64,000 nt of DNA from Paenibacillus taiwanensis DSM 18679 (GTDB lineage Bacteria > Bacillota > Bacilli > Paenibacillales > Paenibacillaceae), in NCBI RefSeq assembly GCF_000425125.1, contig NZ_KE384310.1, positions 43,191 to 107,190 on the forward strand, read 5' to 3'. Positions 51,051 through 61,000 of this stretch are shown here, piece by piece. The position numbers and the translations under genes are program-made. The notes under the pieces are model-generated. The model saw only the letters and a program-made list of their open reading frames with translations, did no database searches and was not told the DNA's origin. Each line of letters starts with the position of its first letter. The first letter of the stretch is position 1.

Positions 51051-51885
51051 GCAATCCCTTCTTTGTGATGCATCTGCGGGGCATAGGAACAGTGTGGATG
51101 TGGATTACTTTGTACATCGGAAATGAGATAATCCCCCCCACCGTATGCTCAACCATGTGTACCAACTAATAGAAGGTCGAATTTTGCTGCAGCTTACCAT
51201 GTAGAAACATGGACATCGAGAAAATCGGAATAAGCAATGAAATATTTTACATTAAGTAACAAGCGCTAGGAAGTTGCATATGAAAGTAGGCTGGAGGGGA
51301 GGTGACTTCCTTTTCTCGTCATTTGATAAATGGGTAGCGGTGATGTAAATTGGTTGTTAAATAAATTCAAATATCCCAGAACATTCAGAAAATGAAACTC
51401 CCATTTTGTAATGCCAATCAAAGATATAGTTGTTATAAGATAACTAGAAGTTTCAATGGCTAAATTTCCTTTTCGGTGTGATGTAAGAGGTGCATAGATG
51501 CTTACAGAAATGACTAAAGATATTGTTTAGTTAACATTGCGATGTATCAGGTGAGGATAGTTGCTTCATTTAAGAAACACTTTTCTAATTTATGGAATTA
51601 TTTCCTGATTTGCGGTCTGTAATCGCATTCATTCAAGCTAACGACTATTAATCTTTTGTAGTATTTTGTCGATAAAATATATAAAAGGATAATAACGTAC
51701 TGTTTGTGAAATCAGGTATGATAATGGTCTATTTTCAAATGGTACCTTCAAAATATGAAATGAAGATAAAGGTTGTCTAAATAGTATCTATCCAGAGCTA
51801 TCCTAGCTTTGAAACGTAATAATAAAATTGTTGTTTAAAGTTAAATGTGAAGGGTTCAAATGATCAATTGAATTGGAGAGAAATT
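51051..51885. other. Gene-free 0.8-kb stretch left of the glycan cassette
   Basis: No frame with a ribosome binding site or known motif. A hairpin-like AGGAAGT...ACTTCCT (about 51269-51312) followed by T/C could end transcription. Composition becomes strongly AT-rich from about 51340, marking the start of the atypical region. No integrase or IS fragment is visible. Confidence 0.5.
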
Positions 51886-53337
51886 ATGAAATTAAAACAA
51901 AAGAAGCAAATACTGGAATTTATTAATACGATAGAAGAGGGCATTGATTATTTAAGCTATAGTGGTAAAAATAGAACAATTGTAATGATACAAGATTGTA
52001 ATGATGGTTTAATGTTCTTATCTAATTTAATGAGTGAGGAACAGGAAGTAAGCGAGCTTGTTCAAAAGGCAATTGACACGGTTCAAAGTTTGATACCAGG
52101 AGCACAAGACGAACAAGTCTTTATAACACACATCAATCTAATAAAAGAGATCATCAATGATGTGAGATCAATGATTATAAATAATGTGAAGACGGAACTA
52201 GAAATAGCGTTTATGCCATATAAAGTATCCATGTGGGACTCATTAGAAAGTATATACAGAGAAGCAGAAAAAGATCCTAATTGTACGTGTTATGTAGTAC
52301 CTATTCCATACTATGAAAAGGATGCTCAAGGGCAAATCATTAGGTTTTGTTATGAAGGAAATCAATTTCCAAAGGATTTAAATATTACACCTTTTGAAAT
52401 GTACGACTTTGAGAATAGACAACCAGATATTATTTATATCCATAATCCGTTTGATCAATATAATTCGCTTACGATGGTTAACCCTCGTTTCTATTCTGAC
52501 AATCTTGCACAATATACAGACATGTTAGTTTATGTACCCTATTATGTAGCTGGTAGCTCAGAAAAGCCAGATATATACGTAATGCCATCGTATAAAAATG
52601 CAACAAAGATCATTGTACAGTCAGAAAAATTAAAAGATGCTTATGTGGCAAATGGAACGGATGCCAATAAAATATTGGTTCTGGGGTCTCCTAAACTTGA
52701 TGCTATGCTTACAGCCTTAAATGAGCATAGAGAAATACCAACATACTGGAAACAAACGATAAAAAATAAAAGGGTATTTTTATTTAATACAGGTATCGCC
52801 GATATTCTATCTATTGACACTTGGTTTGAACAAACAGAACTAGTATTAAATTATTTTATGGATCATGACAATTATACTTTAATTTGGCGCCCACACCCGC
52901 TTACGGAAATAACAATAAAAACATTGCGGCCTCGTCTTTTGGAAGCATTTGAACAGATGGAGAACAGGCTGAAACAAGCTACGAACATTATTATCGATAA
53001 TAATGGTGATATTTATCCAGCAGTTGCTGTATCTGATGCTATCATTAGTGATTATAGTTCTGTTATGCTGCAATACATTATTACCGAGAAGCCTGTGTTA
53101 GGTTTGCTGAGTAAAACGAAGCTGGAACAAGATAAATATTATTTTGCTGACTATTTGGGATGTTATTTTACAAATCAAGAAGTATCAGTATCTCAATTTG
53201 TTGAGATGGTAACATGCAATGAAGATTTAAAAAAAGAAGAGCGAATTTCCAGATTTAAAAATAGCATAAGCAATGCAGATGGTACGTGTGGACAAGTGAT
53301 TCATCGAACCATTAAAAATGAAGTTATTAATAACTAG
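51886..53337 (+). CDS. CDP-glycerol glycerophosphotransferase-like protein
   Basis: 483 residues from ATG 51886 behind GGAGAG. The helical N-terminal 120 residues resemble nothing specific. The C-terminal half follows the TagF/GT-B glycerophosphotransferase pattern: VYVPYYVAGS, ATKIIVQSEKLKDAYVANG, ILVLGSPKLDAM, RVFLFNTGIADIL, LIWRPHPLT and VSDAIISDYSSVMLQYI; the HP and SDYSS motifs line the CDP-polyol site. It probably adds or polymerises a phosphopolyol on a surface glycan. First gene of the AT-rich cassette. Confidence 0.78.
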   Translation: MKLKQKKQILEFINTIEEGIDYLSYSGKNRTIVMIQDCNDGLMFLSNLMSEEQEVSELVQKAIDTVQSLIPGAQDEQVFITHINLIKEIINDVRSMIINNVKTELEIAFMPYKVSMWDSLESIYREAEKDPNCTCYVVPIPYYEKDAQGQIIRFCYEGNQFPKDLNITPFEMYDFENRQPDIIYIHNPFDQYNSLTMVNPRFYSDNLAQYTDMLVYVPYYVAGSSEKPDIYVMPSYKNATKIIVQSEKLKDAYVANGTDANKILVLGSPKLDAMLTALNEHREIPTYWKQTIKNKRVFLFNTGIADILSIDTWFEQTELVLNYFMDHDNYTLIWRPHPLTEITIKTLRPRLLEAFEQMENRLKQATNIIIDNNGDIYPAVAVSDAIISDYSSVMLQYIITEKPVLGLLSKTKLEQDKYYFADYLGCYFTNQEVSVSQFVEMVTCNEDLKKEERISRFKNSISNADGTCGQVIHRTIKNEVINN

Positions 53338-53471
53338 TTTATTCTTAATCTTGCCGACGCAATGTGATAATAGTGTTGCATTGGATTCTAACGTCATTCT
53401 GAATGTTATTGTGGTAATGATTGGGTGAAACCAAAAAACAGAAACTATTTTATAATTAACTGGAGGCAAGA

Positions 53472-54545
53472 ATGCTAAATTTTTCGGTAGGTCCGGTTAT
53501 GATGGAGCAAGATATTTTAAAGATCGGTTCTGAACAAATACCGTATTTCCGCACAGAACAATTCTCCAATCTTATGCTTGAGAATGAAATGCTTATGAAT
53601 AAATGTGTAAAGGCATCGGAATCAGCTCGAGTAATCTTTCTAACAGCCTCTGGAACAGCAGCAATGGAAGCAACAATTATGAATTTATTTGATACGAGCG
53701 ATAAACTGCTCATAGTAAATGGAGGGACCTTCGGCACCAGGTTTAAAGAGATCTGTGATATACACGGATTTTTATCGGAAGAAATTTGTTTAGATCATGG
53801 TGAGATATTAACGAATCAACATTTAGAATCATATGAAAATAAGAATTTTACTGGCTTCTTAATAAATATGCATGAAACATCTACTGGCGTTTTGTATGAT
53901 ATGGAGCTAGTTGGTGACTTTTGTAAAAGAAATAATTTGATGCTTGTAGTTGATGCCATAAGTTCATTTCTAGCTGATCGTTATGATATGAGTGAATATA
54001 ATGTTAACGCAACAATATTAAGTTCACAAAAAGCAATTGCCCTACCACCTGGGATGTCTTTTGTCGTGTTGGATGGAAAAGCCCAGGAAAGAGTTTTGAG
54101 AAACAATGTGAAAAGCCTGTACTTTAATTTTAAGAATTACTTATTGGACGGATTGAGAGGGCAAACCCCGTATACTCCTGCTGTTGGGATACTCTTACAG
54201 TTAAGAGAACGATTACGGATAATAGATAATATAGGGGTAGATAAGACTGTAGAAGAAGTAGCTCGTATTGCTCAAGATTTTAGAACGAAGATTAAAGGAT
54301 TACCATTAATGATAGCGTCTAGTGCCCTTTCGAATGCTGTCACGCCTTTAAAGCCAATAGGGAAAGTTCCTGCAGATGAAATTTTTAAATGTTTAAAGGA
54401 TCATTATCAAATATATGTCTGCCCAAATGGTGGGTCACTTAGTAAGGTCTTGTTTAGAGTTGGTCACATAGGTGCATTAACAGAAGATGATAACAGTGAG
54501 TTAGTAAATGCTTTAATTGATATGAATAAGAAAGGTTTGTTATAA
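53472..54545 (+). CDS. Class V aminotransferase (2-aminoethylphosphonate/alanine-glyoxylate type)
   Basis: 357 residues, ATG 53472 behind TGGAGGC. PLP fold-type I: MLNFSVGPVMM and the FRTEQFSNLM opening are typical of PhnW/AGT-like enzymes; SGTAAMEATIMNLF binds the cofactor phosphate, Asp161 in VVDAISSF contacts the pyridine nitrogen, and Lys187 in SSQKAIALPPG is the Schiff-base Lys. With LicC- and LicD-like genes next in line, aminoethylphosphonate is a candidate product; alanine-glyoxylate transamination is the alternative. No PEP mutase or phosphonopyruvate decarboxylase is in the window. Confidence 0.8.
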   Translation: MLNFSVGPVMMEQDILKIGSEQIPYFRTEQFSNLMLENEMLMNKCVKASESARVIFLTASGTAAMEATIMNLFDTSDKLLIVNGGTFGTRFKEICDIHGFLSEEICLDHGEILTNQHLESYENKNFTGFLINMHETSTGVLYDMELVGDFCKRNNLMLVVDAISSFLADRYDMSEYNVNATILSSQKAIALPPGMSFVVLDGKAQERVLRNNVKSLYFNFKNYLLDGLRGQTPYTPAVGILLQLRERLRIIDNIGVDKTVEEVARIAQDFRTKIKGLPLMIASSALSNAVTPLKPIGKVPADEIFKCLKDHYQIYVCPNGGSLSKVLFRVGHIGALTEDDNSELVNALIDMNKKGLL

Positions 54546-54669
54546 CAAGGGGATGCTACTGGCAGTGCAGGAAGGCCAGCTAATGATAACCCATATTGAT
54601 ATTCCAGTACAATTCATATTTTTGAAATAACCAAGTAAGAAATATATAAAGTTGGGGGAGGGTGAAATC

Positions 54670-55401
54670 ATGAAAGCTATTTTGTTGGCGGCAGGAAGAG
54701 GAACAAGAATATCAAGAATGATTGAGGAAATCCCCAAATGTGTATTGCCAGTTGATGGTATTCCGTTGATTAGAAGAAGTGTAATGATGTTATTAGAAAG
54801 AAATATTCAGCCAATCGTATGTGTTGGATATTGCAAAACTAAAATTTATGAGGCCTTAGAAGGCCTAGATGTTACTTATTATTTTAATCCATTCTATAAT
54901 GTAACTAACAGTATTGCCTCGTTTTGGTTTGCTAGAGAAGAATTAACAGAAGATACTATTATTATGAATGGTGACGTTTATATTGATGATGCTATTTTAA
55001 ATCTGATTGTAAAGACGAAAAAAGATTGTGCTTTAATGGTTGATACAGGTAGAACAGTAGAAGGCGATTATTTTTTGCAGCTGGAAAACGGATATATAAA
55101 AAAATACGGCAAGGATTTACCTTTAAAGGAACGAACGTGTGAATATGTAGGAATGGGAAAAATAAGATCAAAATTCCTTCTTGAATTCAAAGGGAAATTG
55201 GAAAGTTTAATCGGGGATCAACAGCATCAACTATGGTGGGAAAATATATTATATTCTCTTATAGAAGAGAAAAACATAGAAACTATTGATATAAAAGGGA
55301 TGTTCTGGTCGGAAATCGATTATTTTGATGATTACGAAAGAATATTAGCTTACACAAGTAAGGATAACAAAAAAGAAAAGACTGTAGGAGGCGGAGTGTG
55401 A
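54670..55401 (+). CDS. LicC-like nucleotidyltransferase (phosphocholine/phosphonate cytidylyltransferase family)
   Basis: 243 residues; ATG 54670 follows GGGGGAGGGTGA. The sugar-nucleotidyltransferase signature is ILLAAGRGTRISRM...IPKCVLPVDGIPLIRR; YYFNPFYNVTNSIASFWFA and IIMNGDVYIDD are hallmarks of the LicC/PntC subgroup rather than of sugar activators. WSEIDYFDDYERI is the C-terminal metal site. It would charge a small phospho- or phosphono-alcohol amine with CTP for LicD. Overlaps licD by 4 bp. Confidence 0.83.
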   Translation: MKAILLAAGRGTRISRMIEEIPKCVLPVDGIPLIRRSVMMLLERNIQPIVCVGYCKTKIYEALEGLDVTYYFNPFYNVTNSIASFWFAREELTEDTIIMNGDVYIDDAILNLIVKTKKDCALMVDTGRTVEGDYFLQLENGYIKKYGKDLPLKERTCEYVGMGKIRSKFLLEFKGKLESLIGDQQHQLWWENILYSLIEEKNIETIDIKGMFWSEIDYFDDYERILAYTSKDNKKEKTVGGGV

Positions 55402-56237
55402 AACCGGGAGTAGATTATATAAAATTAAATGATGAGCAATTAAAACAATTAAAGATGGAGATGTTTTCACTTCTTATAGAAGTTGATCGTATATGTGAAA
55501 AACATAATATACAATACTTTTTATCTGATGGGACATTGCTGGGGGCAATTAGACATAAAGGATTTATTCCGTGGGATGATGACGTGGATATCCAAATGTT
55601 TAGATCGGATTATGAAAGATTTTGCGAAATTTGCAAAAGTGAATTGAATAATGAAAAGTTTTTTTTACAAAACCAACAAAACGATAAACATTATAATTGG
55701 GTTTTTGGAAAGTTACGATTAAAAAATACATCCTACGTACGGTCAGGGCAAGAACATTTAAAACAAAAAGACGGCATATGTATGGATATTTTTCCAATAG
55801 ATAATATTTCACCAAACAAGTATAAACAAAAACTTTCTATGTTTATATGCAAAATTTGTAGAAAAATATTATGGGCGCAGGTTGGAAAAAAGGCTGCGAG
55901 TACTATATACAGCAAAATGCTATTTAAAGCATTATCTTTCATACCTCGAAGGGTTACTATTTTTATTTTTGATTACTTTTCTAAATTATATAACAAAAAA
56001 GAAACACCTTTCCTAGTGTGTCATAATTTAGTAGGTCATATTTATAAACGTGAATGGTATGATCAAGCTATAATTGTAAATTTTGAAGGGCATGCATTTC
56101 GTGCACCGGAGAGATATGACGATATATTGACATCAAGGTATGGAGAATACATGGAGATACCACCGCTTGATAAACAACACGGACATAGCTATGCGTCATT
56201 TATAAAGTTTTCGAATGGACTACAGCTGAAACTATAA
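55398..56237 (+). CDS. licD: LicD family phosphotransferase
   Basis: 279 residues from GTG 55398 (GTGA overlap with the cytidylyltransferase) behind GGAGGCGG. The LicD/fukutin catalytic motif is FLSDGTLLGAIRHKGFIPWDDDVDIQMFRSDYERF, with the Asp cluster that binds metal and CDP-donor. LicD enzymes move phosphocholine (or aminoethylphosphonate in some clusters) from CDP to teichoic acid or other glycans on the cytosolic side. No choline-uptake or kinase gene (LicA/B) is in the window, which leaves the donor open. Confidence 0.9.
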   Translation: MKPGVDYIKLNDEQLKQLKMEMFSLLIEVDRICEKHNIQYFLSDGTLLGAIRHKGFIPWDDDVDIQMFRSDYERFCEICKSELNNEKFFLQNQQNDKHYNWVFGKLRLKNTSYVRSGQEHLKQKDGICMDIFPIDNISPNKYKQKLSMFICKICRKILWAQVGKKAASTIYSKMLFKALSFIPRRVTIFIFDYFSKLYNKKETPFLVCHNLVGHIYKREWYDQAIIVNFEGHAFRAPERYDDILTSRYGEYMEIPPLDKQHGHSYASFIKFSNGLQLKL

Positions 56238-56259
56238 AGGCGGAGTAAGGAGAAGATTT

Positions 56260-57021
56260 ATGAACAGAATATATAATGAACATGTTGACATTGATCATGA
56301 AAGTCTACAAGATTTTTATAGAAAGAGAGCTGTTGAAAAGGTTTCTATCGATGTTGATGCGCCAGTAGTTTTATGTGGTGACAAGGACAAAAGCAAGATT
56401 GAAATATGGACCAGCTTTGAAATAGAACACAGACTTCCTCTTTTATGTTTAGATAGCAATAGTCGTGTGCTTGAAGTTGGATGTGGGACAGGACGTATAT
56501 CAAAGTATATTACTTCTGTTGCAGATACATATGTTGGTGTTGATTATGTAGAGGAATTTATTGACTTAATACAATCGCGAGAAGATATTGAGAAAAAAGA
56601 TACGACCTATTTTATTCATTCATCCATTCAGGAACTAATGAATAAAGAGGATAAATTTCCTATAAAGGAAAAATTCAACCGATTTATTATATCGGGTGGA
56701 GTTCTAATGTATATTAATGACGATGAAGTAAAGATGGCACTTAACAGTCTTGTTGGAAGATTTGATGAAGAGTGTATTATCTACTTATCTGAGCCAATTG
56801 CATTGAAAGAAAGATTAACTTTAAATAAATTTTATTCTGAAAATCTAGAAAGTGAATATAGTGCAATTTATCGAACTGAAAAGCAATATAATGATATTTT
56901 TGAAGTCTTATATAAAGAAGGTTTTGAATTAAAAGTAAGTGAAGAGTTTTTTTATGATGACATCAAGGCTCAAAATGAAACGAAGCAATGGATATTTATA
57001 TTACAAAGAAGTAAGAAATAA
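56260..57021 (+). CDS. SAM-dependent methyltransferase, class I
   Basis: 253 residues, ATG 56260 behind TAAGGAG. SAM site VLEVGCGTGRISKYI with YVGVDYVEEFIDL as motif II. N-terminal 50 residues are extra and acidic. Co-directional and 22 bp after licD. It may methylate the transferred head group (for example the amine) or the glycan; nothing in the sequence names the acceptor. Confidence 0.82.
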   Translation: MNRIYNEHVDIDHESLQDFYRKRAVEKVSIDVDAPVVLCGDKDKSKIEIWTSFEIEHRLPLLCLDSNSRVLEVGCGTGRISKYITSVADTYVGVDYVEEFIDLIQSREDIEKKDTTYFIHSSIQELMNKEDKFPIKEKFNRFIISGGVLMYINDDEVKMALNSLVGRFDEECIIYLSEPIALKERLTLNKFYSENLESEYSAIYRTEKQYNDIFEVLYKEGFELKVSEEFFYDDIKAQNETKQWIFILQRSKK

Positions 57022-57048
57022 TAAAGTAGCTACAAGGGGAAATAACTG

Positions 57049-57669
57049 ATGGACTATTCGTATTGGGATAATTATTATACAAAAGCTGAGGCTTCAAATG
57101 AACCTACTAAGTTTGCAACCGATATTTTGTCTGTTTTGGAAAAAGGAAAAACTTTAATAGAATTAGGTTGTGGAAATGGAAGGGATTCTTTATTTTTTGC
57201 TGCGAACGATATACGAGTAATTGCGATCGATCAATCAAAAAATGCAATTTCGAAATTGCAGTCGAACTATGCCAATGAGAATATTCAGTTTGCAGCAAAA
57301 GATTTCATTCGCTCGAATGTGCTAAAAACGAATAACTATGATTATGTATATAGTCGCTTTACATTACATTCAATTACGGAGGAAGAAGAAGATATCCTGC
57401 TTAATAATGTATACAACTCTATGAAAACAGGAGGACAGTTTTTTATAGAGGCCAGAAGTATTAAAGATGAAATTTATGGTTTGGGAAAACAAGTGGGTAA
57501 GAATTCGTACTATTATAACGAGCACTATAGAAGATTTATTGTATTAGATGAATTAGTACAAAAGTTACAGCTTATAGGGTTTCAAATAAGCTCTATGGTT
57601 GAGGGAAATAACTATGCTGTTTATAAAGATGAAAATCCGGTAGTTATCCGAGTAATCGCAAAGAAGTAA
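57049..57669 (+). CDS. SAM-dependent methyltransferase, class I (second)
   Basis: 206 residues from ATG 57049, behind AAGGGGAAA. SAM site TLIELGCGNGRDSLFFAAND, motif VIAIDQSKNAISKL, then YVYSRFTLHSITEEEED. The tail GGQFFIEARSIKDEIYGLGKQVGKNSYYYNEHYRRF is a conserved block of a subgroup that resembles TehB. Not a duplicate of the preceding methyltransferase at sequence level. Last gene of the cassette; terminator at 57801-57842. Confidence 0.85.
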   Translation: MDYSYWDNYYTKAEASNEPTKFATDILSVLEKGKTLIELGCGNGRDSLFFAANDIRVIAIDQSKNAISKLQSNYANENIQFAAKDFIRSNVLKTNNYDYVYSRFTLHSITEEEEDILLNNVYNSMKTGGQFFIEARSIKDEIYGLGKQVGKNSYYYNEHYRRFIVLDELVQKLQLIGFQISSMVEGNNYAVYKDENPVVIRVIAKK

Positions 57670-57800
57670 TTGATGAAGAATAAGGATGAAAACCTGTTCT
57701 GAAGGATTTGTTGCAATAAAAGAAGAGAACAACAATCAAATGTCGATCGATGATGAATTCTAGCAGTAAGTATTGGAGCGATCATCACCGACTTGCTTTC

Positions 57801-57842
57801 AACAGCACCCCCTAGATCCAATATGGACTGGGGGGTGTTGTT
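57801..57842 (+). terminator. Terminator of the glycan cassette
   Basis: AACAGCACCCCCTAG pairs with CTGGGGGGTGTTGTT around an 11-12-nt loop. About 130 bp after the last methyltransferase stop. The remaining 190 bp to the large regulator contain no gene. Confidence 0.65.
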
Positions 57843-58032
57843 ATTAGTAAATGCTAATTGGTAGTCGACCTGCTCATCTGGTGAGTGTTATCCTCCGAAC
57901 GAATATCCTACAAAAATTACTTTTTTCGCCGAGGTGAATGCCCCTTTAGCCTTCACCTATAAGCTGACCGTGCCAGTGCTACTCCGCATATAAGTGGACT
58001 AAGGGGCATTCCCCAGTTGCTCAACGCAAGCG

Positions 58033-61000
58033 CTACCGAGTGTCAGGAGTGAGCAGTTTGAGCTCCTTGGCCTGCGCAATGGCATTGATGCGTCGATTCA
58101 CTTTTAACTTGGCAAATATATTTTTTACGTGAACTTTGACAGTGCTTACAGCGATAATAAGGCGATCAGCAATTTCCTTATTGGATAGTCCTGCTGCTAA
58201 CAGGGCGAGTACCTCCAATTCACGATCTGTAAGAGGTTCTTCCATCGTACTTGGTGACGATTCAGGCAGTTCTTCGCTATGATGATCCGTATTAGCTGGA
58301 TTAGGCAAGCTTTGAAGTACACACAGAAACAGGCCATGTGACGCCATCGTAAGAAGCACAGGCGTGCGATCGTATGGGAATACCCCGTTTGTCAGCTTGT
58401 TTTCAAGGTACAGGACACCAAGCATCGTGCCGTGAACCGTTACGGGAATACAGAGCGCAGATTGGGGGCGATGCTTTTCAATATACGGATTATGTATAAG
58501 CCAGCTTTCCTCTTCCGCGGTATAATAAACATTCTCCTTTGTTCGTAATACATATCGGATAAGTCCCTCTGGCACTAGGTGACTGTCATTAACCTCCAAA
58601 GGGGATGTGACGGTTTGTAGCATCGAATCGGCATATACTTGAATATGAACGGTATCTTTACTGCTCGTAAGCAGGGCCCCTTTGCTTGCGCCTGCATATT
58701 TCATAATGGTATTCATAATTTCTGCAAGTACAGTATCCACGTCCATCTGGTTCGTTATAGCCTGAGACGTTTTTAAAATAGCGGCAAGATCAAAGCTATT
58801 CACAAAATGAGGTTCATCCCGCAATGGTGTCGAAACGGGCGTCTCCTGATCATGAGCACGTCGTTGTTGGGTCATTTCTAAACTTGCAGCAGTAGAGTCA
58901 TTATGCTCCTCTGATTTCCAGTGCAGTAAAAGTGTCTCCATCTGATCGACCTTGATGGATATCTCCCATTGTTGATAAGCCGCTAAACTTAACTCCAAGT
59001 AGTATAAAGCGGTTTTGCGTTTGTTGCATGTAAAATAGTAACGGGCAGCAGCTTCCCCGGCGAGGCTTTGCACCTGTATATCATGGTGTTCTCTTGCTTC
59101 GCGTATGGCTTTGTCATACCTTTCCTCCGCTAGGCTGAACTGACCAGAGACACGTGCTAATTCAGCAGTAAGAAGCGTGTACTTGGCTTTGTAATTCGTG
59201 GAGCTCCAAGCCGCCCACTGTTTAAAGCGACGAAGATTTTGATACACCAATTTCTTCATAGGAGAGCGTGTCCATGATGGTATATTCAGGCTCATTACCG
59301 CAAGCGACTCGTAAAGGAGGCATTCTGGTAGATGAGGCAAATGAGTGGCATACGTCTCATATACTTTGGCTTGTTGGGCTGAACGGACAGCTTCCTCATA
59401 GCGATTTAAAAAATAGTAAAGCTGCGTTTTATAAGTGCTGTACTGATACAAAGTAGTAGCTGAAGTTTCTTCTTTATGAATGCGAGATATAAATTGCTCT
59501 TCCCTAAACCCAACACTGCTAAATGAATCGGGAGCAGCTGTCTTCCCTTGCAGAGCTAGAATGTATTGCTGATACAAATAGAAGTTTTGCCTTACAAACT
59601 CATCCTTTGTGGTTTCTAGCACGCCCATGTAATCGGCAATAGTTTTGGACAATCCACTCAAAGAAGACCTCGTATACAACGAATTGACGTGCGCCCCCAT
59701 AGCATAACTTGCAAATACATAGTCACCGGAATCCATACCGAAACGCAGAGCATTAACTAAAAAGCGCTCTCCTTCAAGCGCATTTCCTGCAAATTGGCAA
59801 AGGACTCCACCAAACATCGTATAGGTTTGGCTTTTAAGTGAACTAATATTGTAATGCTCGGCTAGTTCAACGCCTACTTTGCCAATAGCGTAGCCTTTAT
59901 CGTACTTGCCTAGTGCTTGCCCTAAGAGCATGCCGAATGAAGAGTAGACAGCTGCTGATACAGGGGTGTTTCCATATTTCAGCGATAGCTGTATGGCCCT
60001 GCACATGAGCAGAAAAAATACCTTCTTATTTGTGAAAAAGGTCGAGGGTGTAATGGCAAAAATAAGCTTCATTGCAGAAATACGATCCTGATCTGACATT
60101 TCCGTAAGTTGTAAGAGCTTGTCGTACCGATCGCGCAGCAATAATTCAATTCGGACTCCTTCTATATAAAGCATGAAGCTGCTTGGATTAGGTGAGATTA
60201 GGATGTGATGCTCCCGCAGACAGTCAAGACCAAGTGCGGTTCCTTCCAAATATTTACCTTGGTTAATATATTGGGTAATCCGAATCATTTGTACTCTGCT
60301 CCGTTCAACCGGATTGCGTGCGCGGTCAAGCAGTGCATCAAGCTCACGTTCAGATTCCGTATAATTTCCGCATAAATAATCACATTCTGCTTTTTGGATA
60401 TGCAAGTCAAAGCAAAGTTCAAATTTCTGCTCCCAATCCCCTACCAACACAAGGAGATCGACCCCTTTTCCATAGTATGCTAATGCAATATCGTAGGCGG
60501 TAGCGGTTTTGGCACGGTTACCTGCATCCAGATTTAAATAGGCAAGTTGTAGAATCTCACTTGTCTCTGTCATTTGATGTGAGCCCTGATTAAGATGGTT
60601 GACTCGATCAAATGGGCTCTCTCCATATAACGTTTCATGCTTGTTTAAGCATCTGCCTATTCTCAGATGAATGGTCTGCTTCATTTGATTATCAATCTGA
60701 CTATATATCACATGCTGGATATGGTCGTGGGTAAAGCGGTACATGTCGGTCTCATATGGTGTGATGATTCCTTCCGTTTCTATATCGTGCCACTCTTGTA
60801 GCAGATCTTCTTTTTCCCGTTCCGCAATCTGAGCAATCAAATGTGGATGAAATGTGCTTCCGACACAGGCGGCTATTTGAAGCAGCGCTTGTGTGCCAGA
60901 TGAGAGCCGGTGCAGCTTATGCTGCATCAGATTATGAATGGAGTAGCTTGGTTCCTGTTCGATAATTTGACCTAGATTCCATTGCCAGCATTGCTTTTCG

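Noticed and set aside
51051..51885. Possible prophage or IS remnant
   Set aside because: No integrase, transposase or inverted-repeat ends were seen; only a change in base composition.
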